Below, piece by piece: positions 47,925-59,755 of a stretch of DNA of 64,000 nucleotides. Position 1 is the first letter of the stretch, and each line of letters starts with the position of its first letter. The position numbers and the translations under genes were made by a program. The stretch comes from Eonycteris spelaea (taxonomy: Eukaryota > Chordata > Mammalia > Chiroptera > Pteropodidae), in the NCBI GenBank assembly GCA_003508835.1, contig PUFA01000068.1, positions 4,650,001 to 4,714,000 on the forward strand, written 5' to 3'. The notes beneath the pieces were generated by a model, which did no database searches, had not been told where the DNA came from, and saw only the letters and a program-made list of their open reading frames with translations.

Positions 47925-48122
47925 CTCATATTAATACTATCTTCAAAACTGCCCTTACCATGCTTTTTTTTTTTAGCTTAAGAAAACAAATGATGAATTT
48001 TAAAATCACCCCCCATAGAGAAAAGCAACAACCCTGCAGGTGTCTGCAAATATGCTGGTAGGGCCTTGGCAAAGCTTTGACCAATTAGGGAAATTCTGTG
48101 CAATACAAGCATAATATGTAAA
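47925..48122. repeat. Copy A of a direct repeat flanking the DLG2 exon
   Basis: It shares ATATTAATACTAT, CATAGAGAAAA, CAACCCTGCAG, TAGGGCCTTG, AAAGCTTTGACC/AATTAG and ATTCTGTGCAA with copy B at 48769-48947, in the same order and orientation, about 835 bp apart. It is either two copies of an unrecognised interspersed repeat or an old local duplication. Confidence 0.8.
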
Positions 48123-48360
48123 TGCGCATTTTGTATTGTTCTCCCCCAAACATTACAAAATTCTAAGGGAAGCAATAAGCTTAAATTTTTTTGATAGAAT
48201 CTTGTTCATATATTTTAGAATAGCTTAGATTATATTTTATTTGCATGAAAACGTGCAATCATAAACATCAAGAAAGTTTGATTTATTTATAGCTAGAATG
48301 AAAGTTAACTCCCAAATGTTACCAAAAATGAAGCAGTGTCCACCTCAATATATATTTAAT

Positions 48361-48386
48361 CGTCCTTTCTTTTTTTCTATTTACAG
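48361..48386 (+). promoter_or_regulatory. Splice acceptor of the DLG2 exon
   Basis: A tract that is almost entirely T and C runs into TTTACAG directly before the first codon. It is a strong 3' splice site with polypyrimidine tract, and no AG dinucleotide lies between the tract and the terminal CAG. A branch point is not assigned, although several A residues lie within 20-40 bases upstream. Confidence 0.9.
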
Positions 48387-48437
48387 GTCAATGGAACAGA
48401 AATCGAATATGAGTTTGAAGAAATTACTTTGGAGAGG
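48387..48437 (+). CDS. DLG2: DLG2 (PSD-93) internal exon, 51 bp, immediately N-terminal to and entering PDZ1
   Basis: The exon has 17 codons in phase 0 reading VNGTEIEYEFEEITLER, with no stop. It is preceded by a pyrimidine-rich tract ending in CAG and followed by GTAAGA. In DLG-family MAGUKs the motif YE(F/Y)EEITLER begins PDZ1 and continues in the next exon with GNSGLGFS. The NGTEIEYEFEE form fits DLG2; DLG1 has an NGTDADYEYEE-like segment and DLG4 starts closer to the EEITLER motif. DLG2 encodes a membrane-associated scaffold at the postsynaptic density. Its PDZ domains bind C-terminal tails of NMDA-receptor subunits, potassium channels and other partners. The length (a multiple of three) and the flanking consensus sites make this a symmetric internal exon. 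The next exon (GNSGLGFS...) is not in the window. The exon is seen directly; paralogue assignment rests on remembered protein sequences and is strong but not proven by alignment. Confidence 0.93.
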
Positions 48438-48443
48438 GTAAGA
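48438..48443 (+). promoter_or_regulatory. Splice donor of the DLG2 exon
   Basis: The exon ends AGAGG and the intron starts GTAAGA, close to the U1 consensus (AG|GTRAGT). This fixes the exon's 3' end and its phase. Confidence 0.9.
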
Positions 48444-48768
48444 AAAATCCAATAATCCAAAGACCAATTTTGCTTTTCACATTCTGCATCCTAATGGGTT
48501 ATCCTGTGAAATTACGCAATCATATATTATACCCTGGAAGTTTTAAGAAGACTCGCAATGAGAATATTAATGAAGCTTGCAATGGAAGGCGTGGAGACAA
48601 TCAGACCAAATAACCTGAATATTCAGTATATAGATTGCATTGCCAGGATTTGGAGAAATGAATAAGACAAAAGTTCAGTGAGCTAGTCAATGTTTTTTAC
48701 TATTGTTTTCCTTATTGATGTTTTGCTATACATTTTTAGATACATTCTGAAATATTTTTATTTATGTG

Positions 48769-48947
48769 ATATTAATACTATAACTACCATTACAGTGCAT
48801 TTTTTAACTTAAAAAAAAAAGTGGTAGATTTTAAAACCACCTTCATAGAGAAAATCACAGCAACCCTGCAGATTTCTGCTATTAGGGCCTTGACAAGGCT
48901 TTGACAAATTAGAGGCATTCTGTGCAACACAACCTTGATATATAAAG
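48769..48947. repeat. Copy B of the direct repeat flanking the DLG2 exon
   Basis: It aligns with copy A across about 180 bases with substitutions and short indels (roughly four of five positions by eye). The minus-strand open frame over it arises from this repeat and the L1 beside it. Confidence 0.8.
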
Positions 48948-48954
48948 ATATTTT

Positions 48955-49630
48955 ATAAAATAGTAAGAGAAAAGCCAAAGACCACATAGGAAAAAAATGA
49001 CCAACCTCATTAATAAACAAAGGAAACAATAATACTAAACTGTTTTTTTTTTTTTGCCCAACTGGCAAAAAATTTAAAAAGAAGGTTATATTTACAGCTA
49101 TTGAATGGTTTTGGAAATTGGTGGAACCATAAAGTAGCAATTTAGAAGAATGTATCGAATGCCTTAAATGGGCACACTTTTTGACCCAGAAATTGTACTT
49201 ATTGAAATATACAAATACACAGATTCATATTGGTATTATTTATAATAGTAAAGATGAACAAGACAAGTGTTTAATAATACATTATTATTCATCTATATAA
49301 TAGAAAATTATATTGTAATAGTATTTTTTAAATATTTAATTGTACAGGTAGGGTATAAGTAGATTATATTATTAAATTAAAAATCAAGTTTTATAATAGC
49401 ATTTAAAATTAATCCAATAAGCATAAACAAAGGTATATATGCATAAGATGCATTCATAAATATATACATAAAGCCTAGAAGGGTATACACCAAAATATTA
49501 AAAGTGGTTAACTTGTTGAGGATTTTGAGGTGATTTTTTAGTTTCATTCTTAGTTTTTCTTTATATTAATTTTCTAAGCCTCCACAACAAACATATATTA
49601 CATTTATAATAAGAAATAAAAATGTAACTA
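48955..49630 (+). mobile_element. Old L1M/HAL1-like 3' UTR, sense to DLG2
   Basis: AAAAAATGACCAACCTCATTAATAAAC, GACCCAGAAATTGTACTTATTGAAATATAC, TTGGTATTATTTATAATAGTAAAGATGAACAAG, a CTAGAAGGGTATACACCAAAATATTAAAAGTGG block and an A-rich end match the order of old L1ME/HAL1 3' sequence. Confidence 0.75.
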
Positions 49631-49634
49631 GTTT

Positions 49635-50500
49635 TCCTAAGCTATCATTCAAGTATAAGTTCACAGTATAGAATTACACTTAAAATAATATTTTCTTTTT
49701 AGTTTATGGATAATTCAACTCCTGAGTCAGTGAATTTATCACTCTTGGCCTAATTTTTATTAAGTGTGAGTGGTTTTAAAAGAAAATTTACATTGAAAGT
49801 TAAGTGTTTGACAGATGGGTACTTTAAAACTTCCATTATAAACTCTGATAAAATTTAATGGCATGCTAAATGGAGAAAAGTGAGGCTTATGGAAAATTAG
49901 CTCAAATGAGGAAAAAGAAACATTTCTCCTTATAGATCACTAATTTTCACTCCAGAAGTAGCTACATAATTTGTACGAAGTGAAAATGTGGTGCCCTGTT
50001 TAAAAAAGAATAATAATTGAAAGATGGCAACAGCAGAGCATTAAACCAGATGCCCTTTCTACGTGCAGGGCCCTGATTGCACAGACCTTGAACTCATGAG
50101 ACCAGCCTTTCTCTCTCACTATACTCTACACATACAAATATCTTGCATATAAGTACCATTTAGTTACCCTGGTTTTATAAGTCAAGAAATGATTAGAAGT
50201 TAATGTTAGTATGAGGTACAGCATTCTGTAGAAGTCCAACAATTGTGGATTCTACTCTGGGTCTCACACTTACTTGGTTTATGGTCTAGCATATCATCTC
50301 CTTCACTTCGTGACTTAGGGTTTCCAGTCATACTCTAAACCTCGTCATTGCACACCTCCCCCAAACCTCTATCTATATTAAAAATCATCTTTTCTGAACA
50401 CCGTCTCTTCTCTGTCCTTATTGTTTATTCTGATAGTCCTACTCCAAAAATTTCTCAACCCCACTGGAACCTTGAATCATTGATTTTACCATTTCCCTCC
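49635..50500. other. Unassigned intronic sequence
   Basis: No gene or confident repeat. The right part (from about 50280) becomes pyrimidine-rich and may already belong to the LINE relic that follows. Confidence 0.4.
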
Positions 50501-52350
50501 AGTTTTTAGCCTTCTTTATGCCCTCCCTTCCCTCCTAACTTACATGTTCCAATTCTCTCTCTCTCTTACACTCATCATTTTTTCTCCTATTTTTTTGTTC
50601 ATCCAACAAAACCTCATCTCTGGTTAATCTACCCTGGTTAAACTAACACCTTCCTACTTATTCTATGCCAGCACCTAAGCAACTGAACATGGATAGAAAA
50701 GCATTCATTCATTTTACTTTAAAATTATAACTATTAATTTCAAATGGACCTTCCAAACATTTTAGCAATTTTTATACGTTTCTTTAGAAAAATCACTTTC
50801 TCATTCCCTGGGACAATTTCATGTCTTATTTGCACTTCTCAAATCTCTTAACACATCCTCCTCATCTTACTCTCAGCTGTTGACCTCTCTTCATATGTCC
50901 TAGAAAAAATCCAAGCACTCAATGAAAACCATGTTACTTTCCTACCAGTAGATCTGCTCATATGCTCCCCCTGTTCTGATGAAGGAATTTCCCCGGTCAT
51001 TTCCAAGGTCAGCGCTCCACTTGTGCCCTCTTATCCATTTAAAGAGTTTGCTTCTGCAGTTTTCTCCTCTCCTGCAATATCAGTTTCTCTCTCACTTTTT
51101 TTTCTGGATAAATTTAATACAGACATGATGTAATATTTTGACCCAATGTTCTCTCCTGTTACTGCCTTATTATTCTACTTTGCTTTACCGAAAATCTAGT
51201 AGGAAAATTATCTATTTTCATTAACTCCACTTTATTACCTCATTTTCTTATTTGAACGTATGGTGTGTTTTCATCCCTGCAATAGTCCTGAAACTGTCCC
51301 TCTCAAAGTCACGAAAGGTTCCATCTCGCTAAATCCGAGTTTCACTTCTCAGTTCTAACTGACTTCTCAGCAGCAATTGATGCAGCAGTCACTGCCTCCT
51401 TCCTCAAAGATGTTGATTTTTGGCTTCCAGAACACTCTCCTGTTTATTCACCACTCATCTGTGCTCTTTCTCAGTCTCCTTGCTGGCCCCTCCTCCAAAT
51501 GACGGAGCATCACAGAAACCCAATGCACAGACCTCAATCTCTCCTCATTCCCTGGATGATCTCATTCAGACCCATGGCTTTAAGTACTACGAACTGATGA
51601 CTCCAAAATCTGAAGTCATGACCTCTCCCTTACACTCCAAAGTGGACAGGTAATCAGCCCCCTGTATGTTCCTAAAAGAATTTATGATTTCCCTGCACTT
51701 CCTACCCTCAGGGTCAAAGCTGCTCCTACCCTAATATTCCTCATCTTAGCTAATTTATCTATCATTTTTCTTACTATGCAGGACAAAAATTCACCTACGA
51801 GTCTTCTTTAATTACTCTTTTTCTCTCAGCATCCAGAGCAAATCCTTTTAGTACTACCATAAAAATATATTTCAAAATCAATCACATCTTCCATCTGCTC
51901 TGCTAAATCCTAGTCCAAACCAATATCATTTCATGCCTGGACCACTGTAATAGCTTCCACTTTTGCCTACCTTTCTCCTCTAAGTAGCCAGAATAATCTT
52001 TTAAAAAATATAAACCAAATTATACCACTTCTATTCTTAAAACCCTCCAAGAGATGACAATTAGACTCATTATCGTCACCTGTAAGACCTTATACACTCT
52101 GAGCCCTGCTTTTCTCTCCAACATTATGTCCTCGCCACCAGTTCCTTAAATATTTCACTCTAGCCACACTGAATTTCTCATTATTTCTCAAAAAAGACAA
52201 GCTTTTCCTACCTCTAGGACTTTTATGTATGTTATTCTATCTGCCTGAAATATCTCCTTTTAGAACTTCACACGACTTGATCTTTTCATTATTTAAACAA
52301 CTGCTCTTCTCCTCAAAAAAATATGCCCGATGTGCATCATTTAAATTAGT
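50500..52350 (+). mobile_element. Long LINE relic with RT-like coding remnants (L2/CR1- or L1ME-type)
   Basis: CTTCTCAGCAGCAATTGATGCAGCAGTC near 51365 resembles the RT motif DLSAAFDTV. 51540-51590 translates to HSLDDLIQTHGFKYYELMT, near where such elements carry YADD. Further on are CATGCCTGGACCACTGTAATAGCTTCC, AAAACCCTCCAAGAGATGAC and CTATCTGCCTGAAATATC, in the order of the LINE C-terminus and 3' UTR. Coding frames are broken; the 77-residue frame at 51420-51653 is a relic. Two families with similar 3' parts are possible. Confidence 0.7.
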
Positions 52351-52438
52351 ACCAACATCCTCATCACACTTTTCTTTCTTTCCATAGCTTTATACTTTAA
52401 TTGCATTTACCAATATATGAAATATATATTTTCTATTT

Positions 52439-52464
52439 TGTATGTAGGTATGTATGTATGTATG

Positions 52465-52494
<30 letters not shown>
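52439..52494. repeat. (TATG)n microsatellite
   Basis: About 13 tetranucleotide units with one early interruption (GTAGGTATG). Confidence 0.97.
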
Positions 52495-52495
<1 letters not shown>

Positions 52496-52629
52496 TGTTT
52501 ACTATGTTAACATCCCTCCCCCAAATATAGAGTCACTTTTATATTCAATCTGTCTCAAACAGTATGGAATGTAGTATCCCCTCAGTGACCATTTAGTGAC
52601 AAATGGATTACGCCTGTGCTCTGTCACTG

Positions 52630-52860
52630 CAGGTACAGTGAAGTAGAGACACATTGCCTGCTTTTGAATCCTGGCTCTATCACTTACTGATGGAGTTATT
52701 TTGAGCTGAATACTTAACCTTACTGTGCCTCAGTTTCCACATCTGAAAACAAGGCTAAGTATTTGTAATGACCTCCGAGGGCCCTTGCAATGATTAAATG
52801 AGTTAATATGAAGATTTAGAACAACATGCATAGCTGTTATCCTTAATATTTTCATTAACA
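52630..52860 (+). mobile_element. MIR SINE, sense
   Basis: TTTTGAATCCTGGCTCTATCACTTACTGATGG, CTTAACCTTACTGTGCCTCAGTTTCCACATCTG and AATGATTAAATGAGTTAATATG follow MIR closely. Confidence 0.92.
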
Positions 52861-53039
52861 TGCTAGTTCTCACAAGTGTTGTCAGAATCATTGAAAAAGC
52901 TTATTAAAAACCTAGCTTCCCATTCTCAGTGAACAATTTACATTAATCTAGCAAGAACTTCTTTCATATCAGCTTTTTTTCAGTTACTTTTTTAGATATC
53001 AGACATCCAGTAATGAAGAAGTTACCATCTTTGCTACAT

Positions 53040-53285
53040 GCATTTACAGCTTACACATTTTCTACATTTAACCTCTATAACATTTAATTTAGTAATTAAT
53101 CACATTTAGTAACCTCCCTATGAAGTGAATATTGCTAACTTTCTTTTACATATTAGGACTTTGAGGCTCAGAAATAAAATCACTTGTCATGAATGATAGT
53201 GATAGTCAGGGATGGAGCAAGGATTCAGCCCCAAGCCCAACAGATACTAGAACATGAGCTCATTGCCACTGAGTTAGACTACCTT
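53040..53285 (-). mobile_element. MIR SINE, antisense
   Basis: CCTCCCTATGAAGTGAATATTGC, CATATTAGGACTTTGAGGCTCAGAAATAAAATCACTTG and CAAGGATTCAGCCCCAAGC keep the reversed MIR order. Confidence 0.7.
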
Positions 53286-53589
53286 CGAAATTAAGCTCAA
53301 GTGTCACTTCCTCTATTTTCTTATTTTCTCCTTTTGGGCAAGGTGCCCCTTCAAAAATTAACAAAAGTAGAGAACTTCTTACATTAAATGTTGAATGAAA
53401 TCTGTCTTTTTTACTAGCTTATGAATTCCTTGATGGAAGGAATGATATTATAGTGTCCTTCATATTACTATGATGTCATAAAAAGAATTTGAGGACAATT
53501 TCAGGACTTGTTGATGACTCTGCCTCTTCAGCAGCATTGTTCAATGCCTTGGCCACTTGCTACACATGGTAAATTCCACAAATGTCATG

Positions 53590-54340
53590 CACCTTTATTT
53601 GTCGAGCTCTTACTAAATGAAGGCACTTGTCATAATCCAGTTTCATAGCATTTTACAGGTTAGTAGAGGACATGGGGAAGTAAATAGGCAGAACCCATGA
53701 AGAAGAGTAGAGTGCTGAGAATACCTGGCCCAGAATGGAGTACTTCACTATAGCATTATACCTGAGCTGCCTTATGAAAGTTAAGAGAAAGCTAGCCATG
53801 GAAAGGGGAGTAAAAGGAAGTGGTCTCTTAGACAGGGAACAGCAAGTGCAAGTGTTCAAGGGCCCGTGAAAAAATAGCACATTCTAGGAGCTGCAGGTAG
53901 TTCAGAATGATTGCACTTCAAGTTGTGAGGTAGGACTCAGAGACCAGGCTGGAGAGATGGAGAGGGCTGAGAACATAGATGTCTTAGAAAACATAAGAAG
54001 GGGTTTCAGTTTTGTCATGAAGTCCATGCAAAGCCTTTGAAGAATTTTATGAAGAAGCATGATATAATCATATTCACGTTTCAGAAAGATCACTTTGGCT
54101 GTGATATTGGGTATACATTTCATAGGATTCAGGAGATGATGCAGATATGCCATTTAAGATATATAATTAATTGCTAAATTCTGCCAGTGGTGATAATGGA
54201 GAAGATAATTCACAATATGTTAAGAATGTTAGAAGAACAGATTCTGATATTTTGTAGTAAGGGAAAATGCCAGAGAGGGCAGAGGAGTCAAAGATGTCTA
54301 GACTATTACCTGACAAATTTCTTTCATTTCTGGGCCTCTC
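53590..54340 (-). mobile_element. LINE (L1ME/L2-like) 3' relic, antisense
   Basis: GGGAACAGCAAGTGCAAGTGTTCAAGGGCC, AGCATGATATAATCATATTCACG, TCAGAAAGATCACTTTGGCTGTG and CAGAGGAGTCAAAGATGTC match the reverse of the widespread old LINE 3' sequence. Four short open frames here are explained by it. Confidence 0.8.
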
Positions 54341-54399
54341 AGAGATGGACACCTGTGATATTTCAAACCTTTCTGACACCCTGGACTCTTATGACATTA

Positions 54400-55530
54400 A
54401 CAAGGTAGCTGAGTATAAAGTCCATGGCTCTGAGTGATTTATCTGTCATCCATGTATGAAGTTAAAAGTTATGTACCCCCAATATGATTTATATCAAGAG
54501 AAGCTAGTACACCCAGCATGGATAATAGATTCATCATGCCTTCATAACCCTGACCAACACGCATGACTACAATTTAGCAGAGATATTGAAGTGACTGTCT
54601 ATCTGCTATTTCCTCCAACGCCTGTCTCCACCTCCAAAAAAGAAAAAAAACATTTGGAATGCTTTTCTGACAGCTGCAGAATGTATGGCTGTGTGATACT
54701 ATTTGAATGTTCTGTCTGACAAGTTAAAGATACTCTTTTATAATTAAAAAAAATTCAAGGATCTGAACCATCCTCTCAAATATAAATTGTTGACTTTTGT
54801 TACTTATTATTTAACCCATGCTAAACCAGACTTTTAAGATAGAGAAAAGTGATTTGTTTATGGTACCCTGTAAATTCCTTTAGATTAACCAAGTTTTGGG
54901 TATAAGATGGATAATATGGAAATTTTGAAAACAGCATTTGTGAACTGCCAGGTAAAAAGTGATCTGTTAAAGCTGTCTACTGACAGACTCTCCAGATACA
55001 TCCAGGAATCAAATTAATTAGATATCTGAATCACTTGGGCCAAATTTGTTTCTCACATTATTGACTTTTAATAAAGATGAAAATTCCTAAATTCAAGTGG
55101 AATTAAGAGTCTTTTCCTTCAAATAATGTAGAGGTTTGGGGTTTTTAAATTAATTCTTTCTGTCTCTTTAGCTATTTTCAATTAATAATAAGCAGGAATA
55201 AAAAGCCATAGTCCCAATGACATTTGATGGGGTTTCAGTTTTTATATAGTCAGCCGTAGTACAATCTTATTCTAGTTTAGTTAAATAATTTTTAATTATG
55301 GATAAGCTTCTTAAATAAATTCCAAATTTTATGTATGTCTAATTATCAGTATATATATTTAAGTAGGTTTGCAATGTATGCACATGTATGTATATTTAAA
55401 TACATAGATACCATCCAAACTTAAGTGTATGTTTAGACATAAAAATGTTTACTTAATATGTATATTTCTGATCTGAGTTTTATTGATTTGATGGAAGGTA
55501 TTGTAAGAGTTAGGAAACAAAAGCAGGTTT
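54400..55530. other. Unassigned intronic sequence
   Basis: No gene or confident repeat was recognised. Confidence 0.4.
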
Positions 55531-55534
55531 ACAT

Positions 55535-55770
55535 ACACAGTGGAAAGAAGCACAGTCTTTGAACTCAGAAAGGCCTTATTTTGAATGTAGGATCAGCCAC
55601 TTCCTGTGTGACCTTGAGCAAGTTACTTAACCTATTAAAGCTACCCTTTTCTCCATAATGAATGGAATACTAATATCTATCTTATAGCACTATTGTGAAA
55701 AATAAAAATATATGTAAAATGTCTAAAAGAGATTGTGTAACATCACAGATGATCAATATTACTAGTTATT
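55535..55770 (+). mobile_element. MIR SINE, sense
   Basis: GGATCAGCCACTTCCTGTGTGACCTTGAGCAAGTTACTTAACC is nearly consensus MIR. AATATCTATCTTATAGCACTATTGTG forms the tail. Confidence 0.93.
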
Positions 55771-55774
55771 ATAA

Positions 55775-58435
55775 AGTATACGCACATTTATCTAGGCCTC
55801 ATTTTTTTTTATTTTTAAGATGTCACTGTTGTATAACTTCAGGCTATCATTGTAGGACTCGGTCAAGTGGCAAATACATGTATCCGCTTGTGTGTGTAAA
55901 TGTGAGGAGGCTATATTTGTAGTAAATGATCAGCTTATTAACTGATCTCTAAAATGTATCCATACCTAATTATTAGTGTATTTTTAAGCATGTTGAGTAT
56001 ATCAATGGAATCTGCCCTTAAGTTTGCTGTCATAGCTTCCTCTAGAATAACCCAGTGCTATTTGTAACTCCATATTTTCTTCTTTGTTAACAAGAATGTA
56101 AGGTCATAGTAATGTAATTCTAGGCTAGATAACCAGTTACAGTGTTTCATTTTGTTTTCAGTAACTTCAGGCTATAATTTTGCTTCAGGTTCTCTGATGC
56201 CTCCTTAAAATATTTTATTCTAACATTCTCCCACTTTCTAATCTCTACATATCATATAGTAAACAGCTATTATTTTGCCTATACATTAAAACTGGCAGAA
56301 AACACATCCTCTTCCTTCTGGAAACTTCTCTCCCCATTCCCATCCCTGTGGTTCTGGGGAAGAATGCCAGTTACAGCACCTGTGGTCACACAGTTGACTA
56401 GTCTAGAGCTACTCATGGGAATTACTTGGTGAGGTAGTAAAAAATAACACTATCCTGAACCCTGCCCTATATCAAGTTAACCAGAACTTCAGGGTAAAGC
56501 ACAGAAAATCTATTATTTTTTTAAAATTTCTTAGTGATTCAATGCACAGTTCAGAGGCTGATACCTGAGCCAAACTAAGCCAACCAGAGTGCTCCTTTTA
56601 GAGGGTCAGAGGAGATAAGAAAGAGAAGAGAGAGAGCTGGCAGTATCCATTTCCTATCATAGAACTGTCGCAAAAACCCAACCAGACACTACTCTCTCTC
56701 CAATGGCTTCATGAGCCTTCTCTGAAATTCTTCTTAGCCAGACCAGTTCAAATGGTGCATAGTAACTTGCCTGCAAGTGGCTTATACAAATGAATTTTGG
56801 TGGTGTATTTTAGCTGTGCTAAAGTTGAGTAAGTCATGTCCTAGACTTATGCTGCCATAGACTATTTTCAAAATAAATACAGCCTTACTTCGATTCTTTA
56901 GCTTTTGAAATTCTAATCATGTCTCTCACCACTGAGCTTAGGTCATAAAGCAAAGCTCTCCGGTAGAATAGTGTTGGCAGGTTGCAGGAAACCTTGAACC
57001 CCAGAGCTTAGAAATATCATCTTCCTTAAAGTAACCCATTACTGTGTTCCTAACTGCCAGAAATAAAAGAGCAATAAAATAAAAAAGAGTGGCAGCTAAA
57101 GAGAATGGCTAGTGACAGGTCTATGAATTTAGGTCTCTACTGTCTAGAAACCTTTCTGATTTGGGAACCAACAATCTCTGCACATGTGCAAAGTGCTTTG
57201 CAGTGTTAACCACTGGACTCAAATGTCAAAGAAAATCAACTGTAGAAATATAATATGCAGACATTGGGGGAGGGGAGTCCATTAATTTAATTTTCCTTTA
57301 GTTGTAAGCATCAAAGCCTCAGGATAGGGGAATGCCTAATAAACATACCTCAAAGAGCTGATTTAGATGAATTGGCACAAAATGCATTTAGCTGAGATTC
57401 AGCTGCTGACTCCAACCTTCTTCATTTTTCTTTATTAGCTCCCAGCTGAGTTATCTTTATTCTTTCACCTCACAAACGCTCTGCATTAACAAGTGGCTCT
57501 TTCAGTTCATTGGCTGAGCCTTAGTGCCCTCACATCATCTAAACCACCTTTATATTTTCTTCTTGAACCTCTTGTTATGCTATTATCCACATCTTTTCTT
57601 GACATGGCCCTTAACTATTACAAGAATATCTATTGTTAGTGTAATGGTACTTCTAAAACTAACAGCTTTTAAATAAAATCGACAAAGACAAGACTTGTAC
57701 AGAAATGTAAGAATTTCCTAGTCATAGTACATCTATTTCCAGGATATGTATGAACAAGATTGAGGATAGTTAAGGAGGTCTGGTGAGGAAGACTCTAAAC
57801 CAGGGTTGCCCTGAGAGTTCAGAATCATACTGGAAGTACTGGATCCTGAAACTATTGGAATATTGGAACACAAAGACCCAGGAACAATATAGCATATGGC
57901 ACAACAATCATACCTTGGGTCACTAGTACTAGATCTGAGAAATGGTGAAAGCTGGAAACTTTGTTCCTTATAACTGAACAAACCCTAAATGATGTAGAAA
58001 TATATATTTTTTGCAGCTCAACTGTCAGGCTTTTGGCAAATATAACCTCAGTCATTCTTAGTGCTTTCTTTCCAACCTCTTTAACCACCTCCAGAACTTT
58101 CTCCCAGGTCCATGCTCCTGCACAGTGACAAGACAACCTATACAATGTTTGGTCACTTTTCCTTGCAAGTAACTGCAGCCATATCTATGGCCCCTCTCCG
58201 AGTTGTCGCTTCATCTTTCAATTTCTTCTATACCTTTCCAGTGTTAGGGGAATTCGTTTGTTCTTTATCCATTTCATTCTTTTCACTTTTTCCATTTTGC
58301 TAACTGTGCCCAGATTTTAGTTCAGATATTTGTCTTTGCTCACTTAACCTATGTGTTCTGATGAAAACTAAGGTGACTCAGAATTCCAGGGGTGAGTCTT
58401 TATTAACTTAGGCCAATTAATACATTCTGCTCCTT
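55775..58435. other. Unassigned intronic sequence
   Basis: The minus-strand open frames between 57733 and 58145 (82 and 97 residues) have no recognisable domain. They may lie in an unidentified interspersed repeat. No promoter or RNA gene is seen. Confidence 0.4.
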
Positions 58436-58439
58436 TGGC

Positions 58440-58815
58440 CTCCATTGGCAGTAGAAATACAACCTAATCCAGTACAATTAGAGTAAATTCCATCATTCTT
58501 ACTTAGAATTCTGAGACAGAAACCTACCCTCTTCCATGGGTATGAAGTGAGGAAACCTATAGCTCGGATGGTAGCTTGGAGCCATTTTATGACCATTAGA
58601 GGATTATAGCTTTAGAATGAAGTAGCATTTTAGATGGCCGAGTAGATAAATGGGGTAATGAATAGTCGGCAGTATCTTGAGGCTGTGAATCAAATTATTG
58701 CTGAGGCATTCTTTTGGAATTTTTATTAAAGTAAAAAATTCCCTTTATTGTGTTAGCCAGTTTGAATTGGGGCTTGTGTTCATTGAAACTAAACAAACCC
58801 TAGGTGACATAGTGG
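58440..58815 (+). mobile_element. Probable LTR-like interspersed repeat, sense
   Basis: CAACCTAATCCAGTACAATTAGAGTAAATTCC and the tail AAAATTCCCTTTATTGTGTTAGCCAGTTTGAATTGGGGCTTGTGTTC match a repeat ending 'taaattccctttttattgcttaagccagtttgagttgggtttctgt'. I recognise the pattern but cannot fix the family. Confidence 0.5.
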
Positions 58816-58819
58816 GTCA

Positions 58820-59565
58820 TGAGAATCTTTAGGAAACAGCTTCATTCCCTATTTTTGTAGACATGCCTCAAAATCATTCATCTCCAAAAATTATTCTCTC
58901 TTTTTTCATTCCAGTTCAAGGGAATCTCTCTTCACTGCACCCATGATTAAGGAAGCCTCACTCTCATTCCCCATTCACCAAGACTCTGCCTCTGCAGAGG
59001 ACTCCTCTTCTCCCTTTACCTCCTCCAAAAACCCTTTAATTTCTCCTAAGGGCTTAGTTTTTAAAAACATAAACAAGGAAATCTTTGCAGATTGCTTTTG
59101 GTTTTAACCCACCCTCTCCTTACCTCCTGTACAGTTGCTTTAATGGGGAAAAGGAAAAAGAAAGACACAGGAAAAAGTAATAAAAACACTTGTATCTGAA
59201 AATAGAGTTGCATAGTAGGAAAACTGAAAGTCATTTCCAGTATTTGAGAAATTATTAGAACCAGTGTGTTTAAAAGCTTATGTTTTGTCCACTTAGCTTG
59301 ATGAGCTTGATGCATTTTTAAACTTTCAGATTATGTATCCTTTGGAGAAAAAGAATGCATACAATATGAAAATATTCATAAGCATCAGAACTGCTATGGT
59401 ATATTATCTTCTTTTAAAGGTTTTAAATATTTAGTCTCTATAGATTCAGCATAAATTAAACAATGTGCATTTCATCATTGAGAAGAATGTTATCTTTCAT
59501 TTAATTCAGGATTACCAGCCAGGTTCTATTGACCCTAAAATTAATATTCACTCCCTTAACATTTT
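58820..59565. other. Unassigned intronic sequence
   Basis: Pyrimidine-rich at about 58880-59050; a short minus-strand frame lies at 59061-59315. Nothing is supported. Confidence 0.4.
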
Positions 59566-59567
59566 CC

Positions 59568-59755
59568 CTGAAAAACTCTTACTCAAAACCCAGCTCATAT
59601 GTCACCTCTGAAAACCTTTGTCAAATTCCCCTAGTCAGGGATTGCTTATCCATTCTCTTCGTCACTTCAGGGCTTTCTCATTGTCCTCTGTGTTTATATT
59701 GTGTCTACCTTTGAAATAAATTCCACAGTCTTCAAAGGCTAAAATGTTTCTTGGT
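59568..59755 (+). mobile_element. L2 3' fragment, sense
   Basis: AAAACCCAGCTCATATGTCACCTCTGAAAACCTTTGTCAAATTCCCC is the L2 landmark 'aagacccagctcaaatgtcacctcctccgtgaagccttccctgac'. CCTTTGAAATAAATTCCACAG follows. Confidence 0.8.

Larger units (their letters stand above)
1..48386 (+). other. DLG2: Intron of DLG2 upstream of the exon (partial)
   Basis: No further exon was recognised in this 48 kb. Open frames are short, AT-rich and mostly explained by repeats. The region is inferred to be intron because the only exon found is internal and on the plus strand. The preceding exon must lie beyond the left edge, unless an isoform-specific first exon was missed. Confidence 0.85.

Noticed and set aside
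52439..52494. Tandem array as a possible CRISPR-like or satellite repeat
   Set aside because: It is a simple tetranucleotide microsatellite without spacers; the window is mammalian nuclear DNA.
57733..58145. Overlapping 82- and 97-residue minus-strand frames
   Set aside because: Two overlapping frames with no motif, likely in an unidentified repeat; no evidence of coding.
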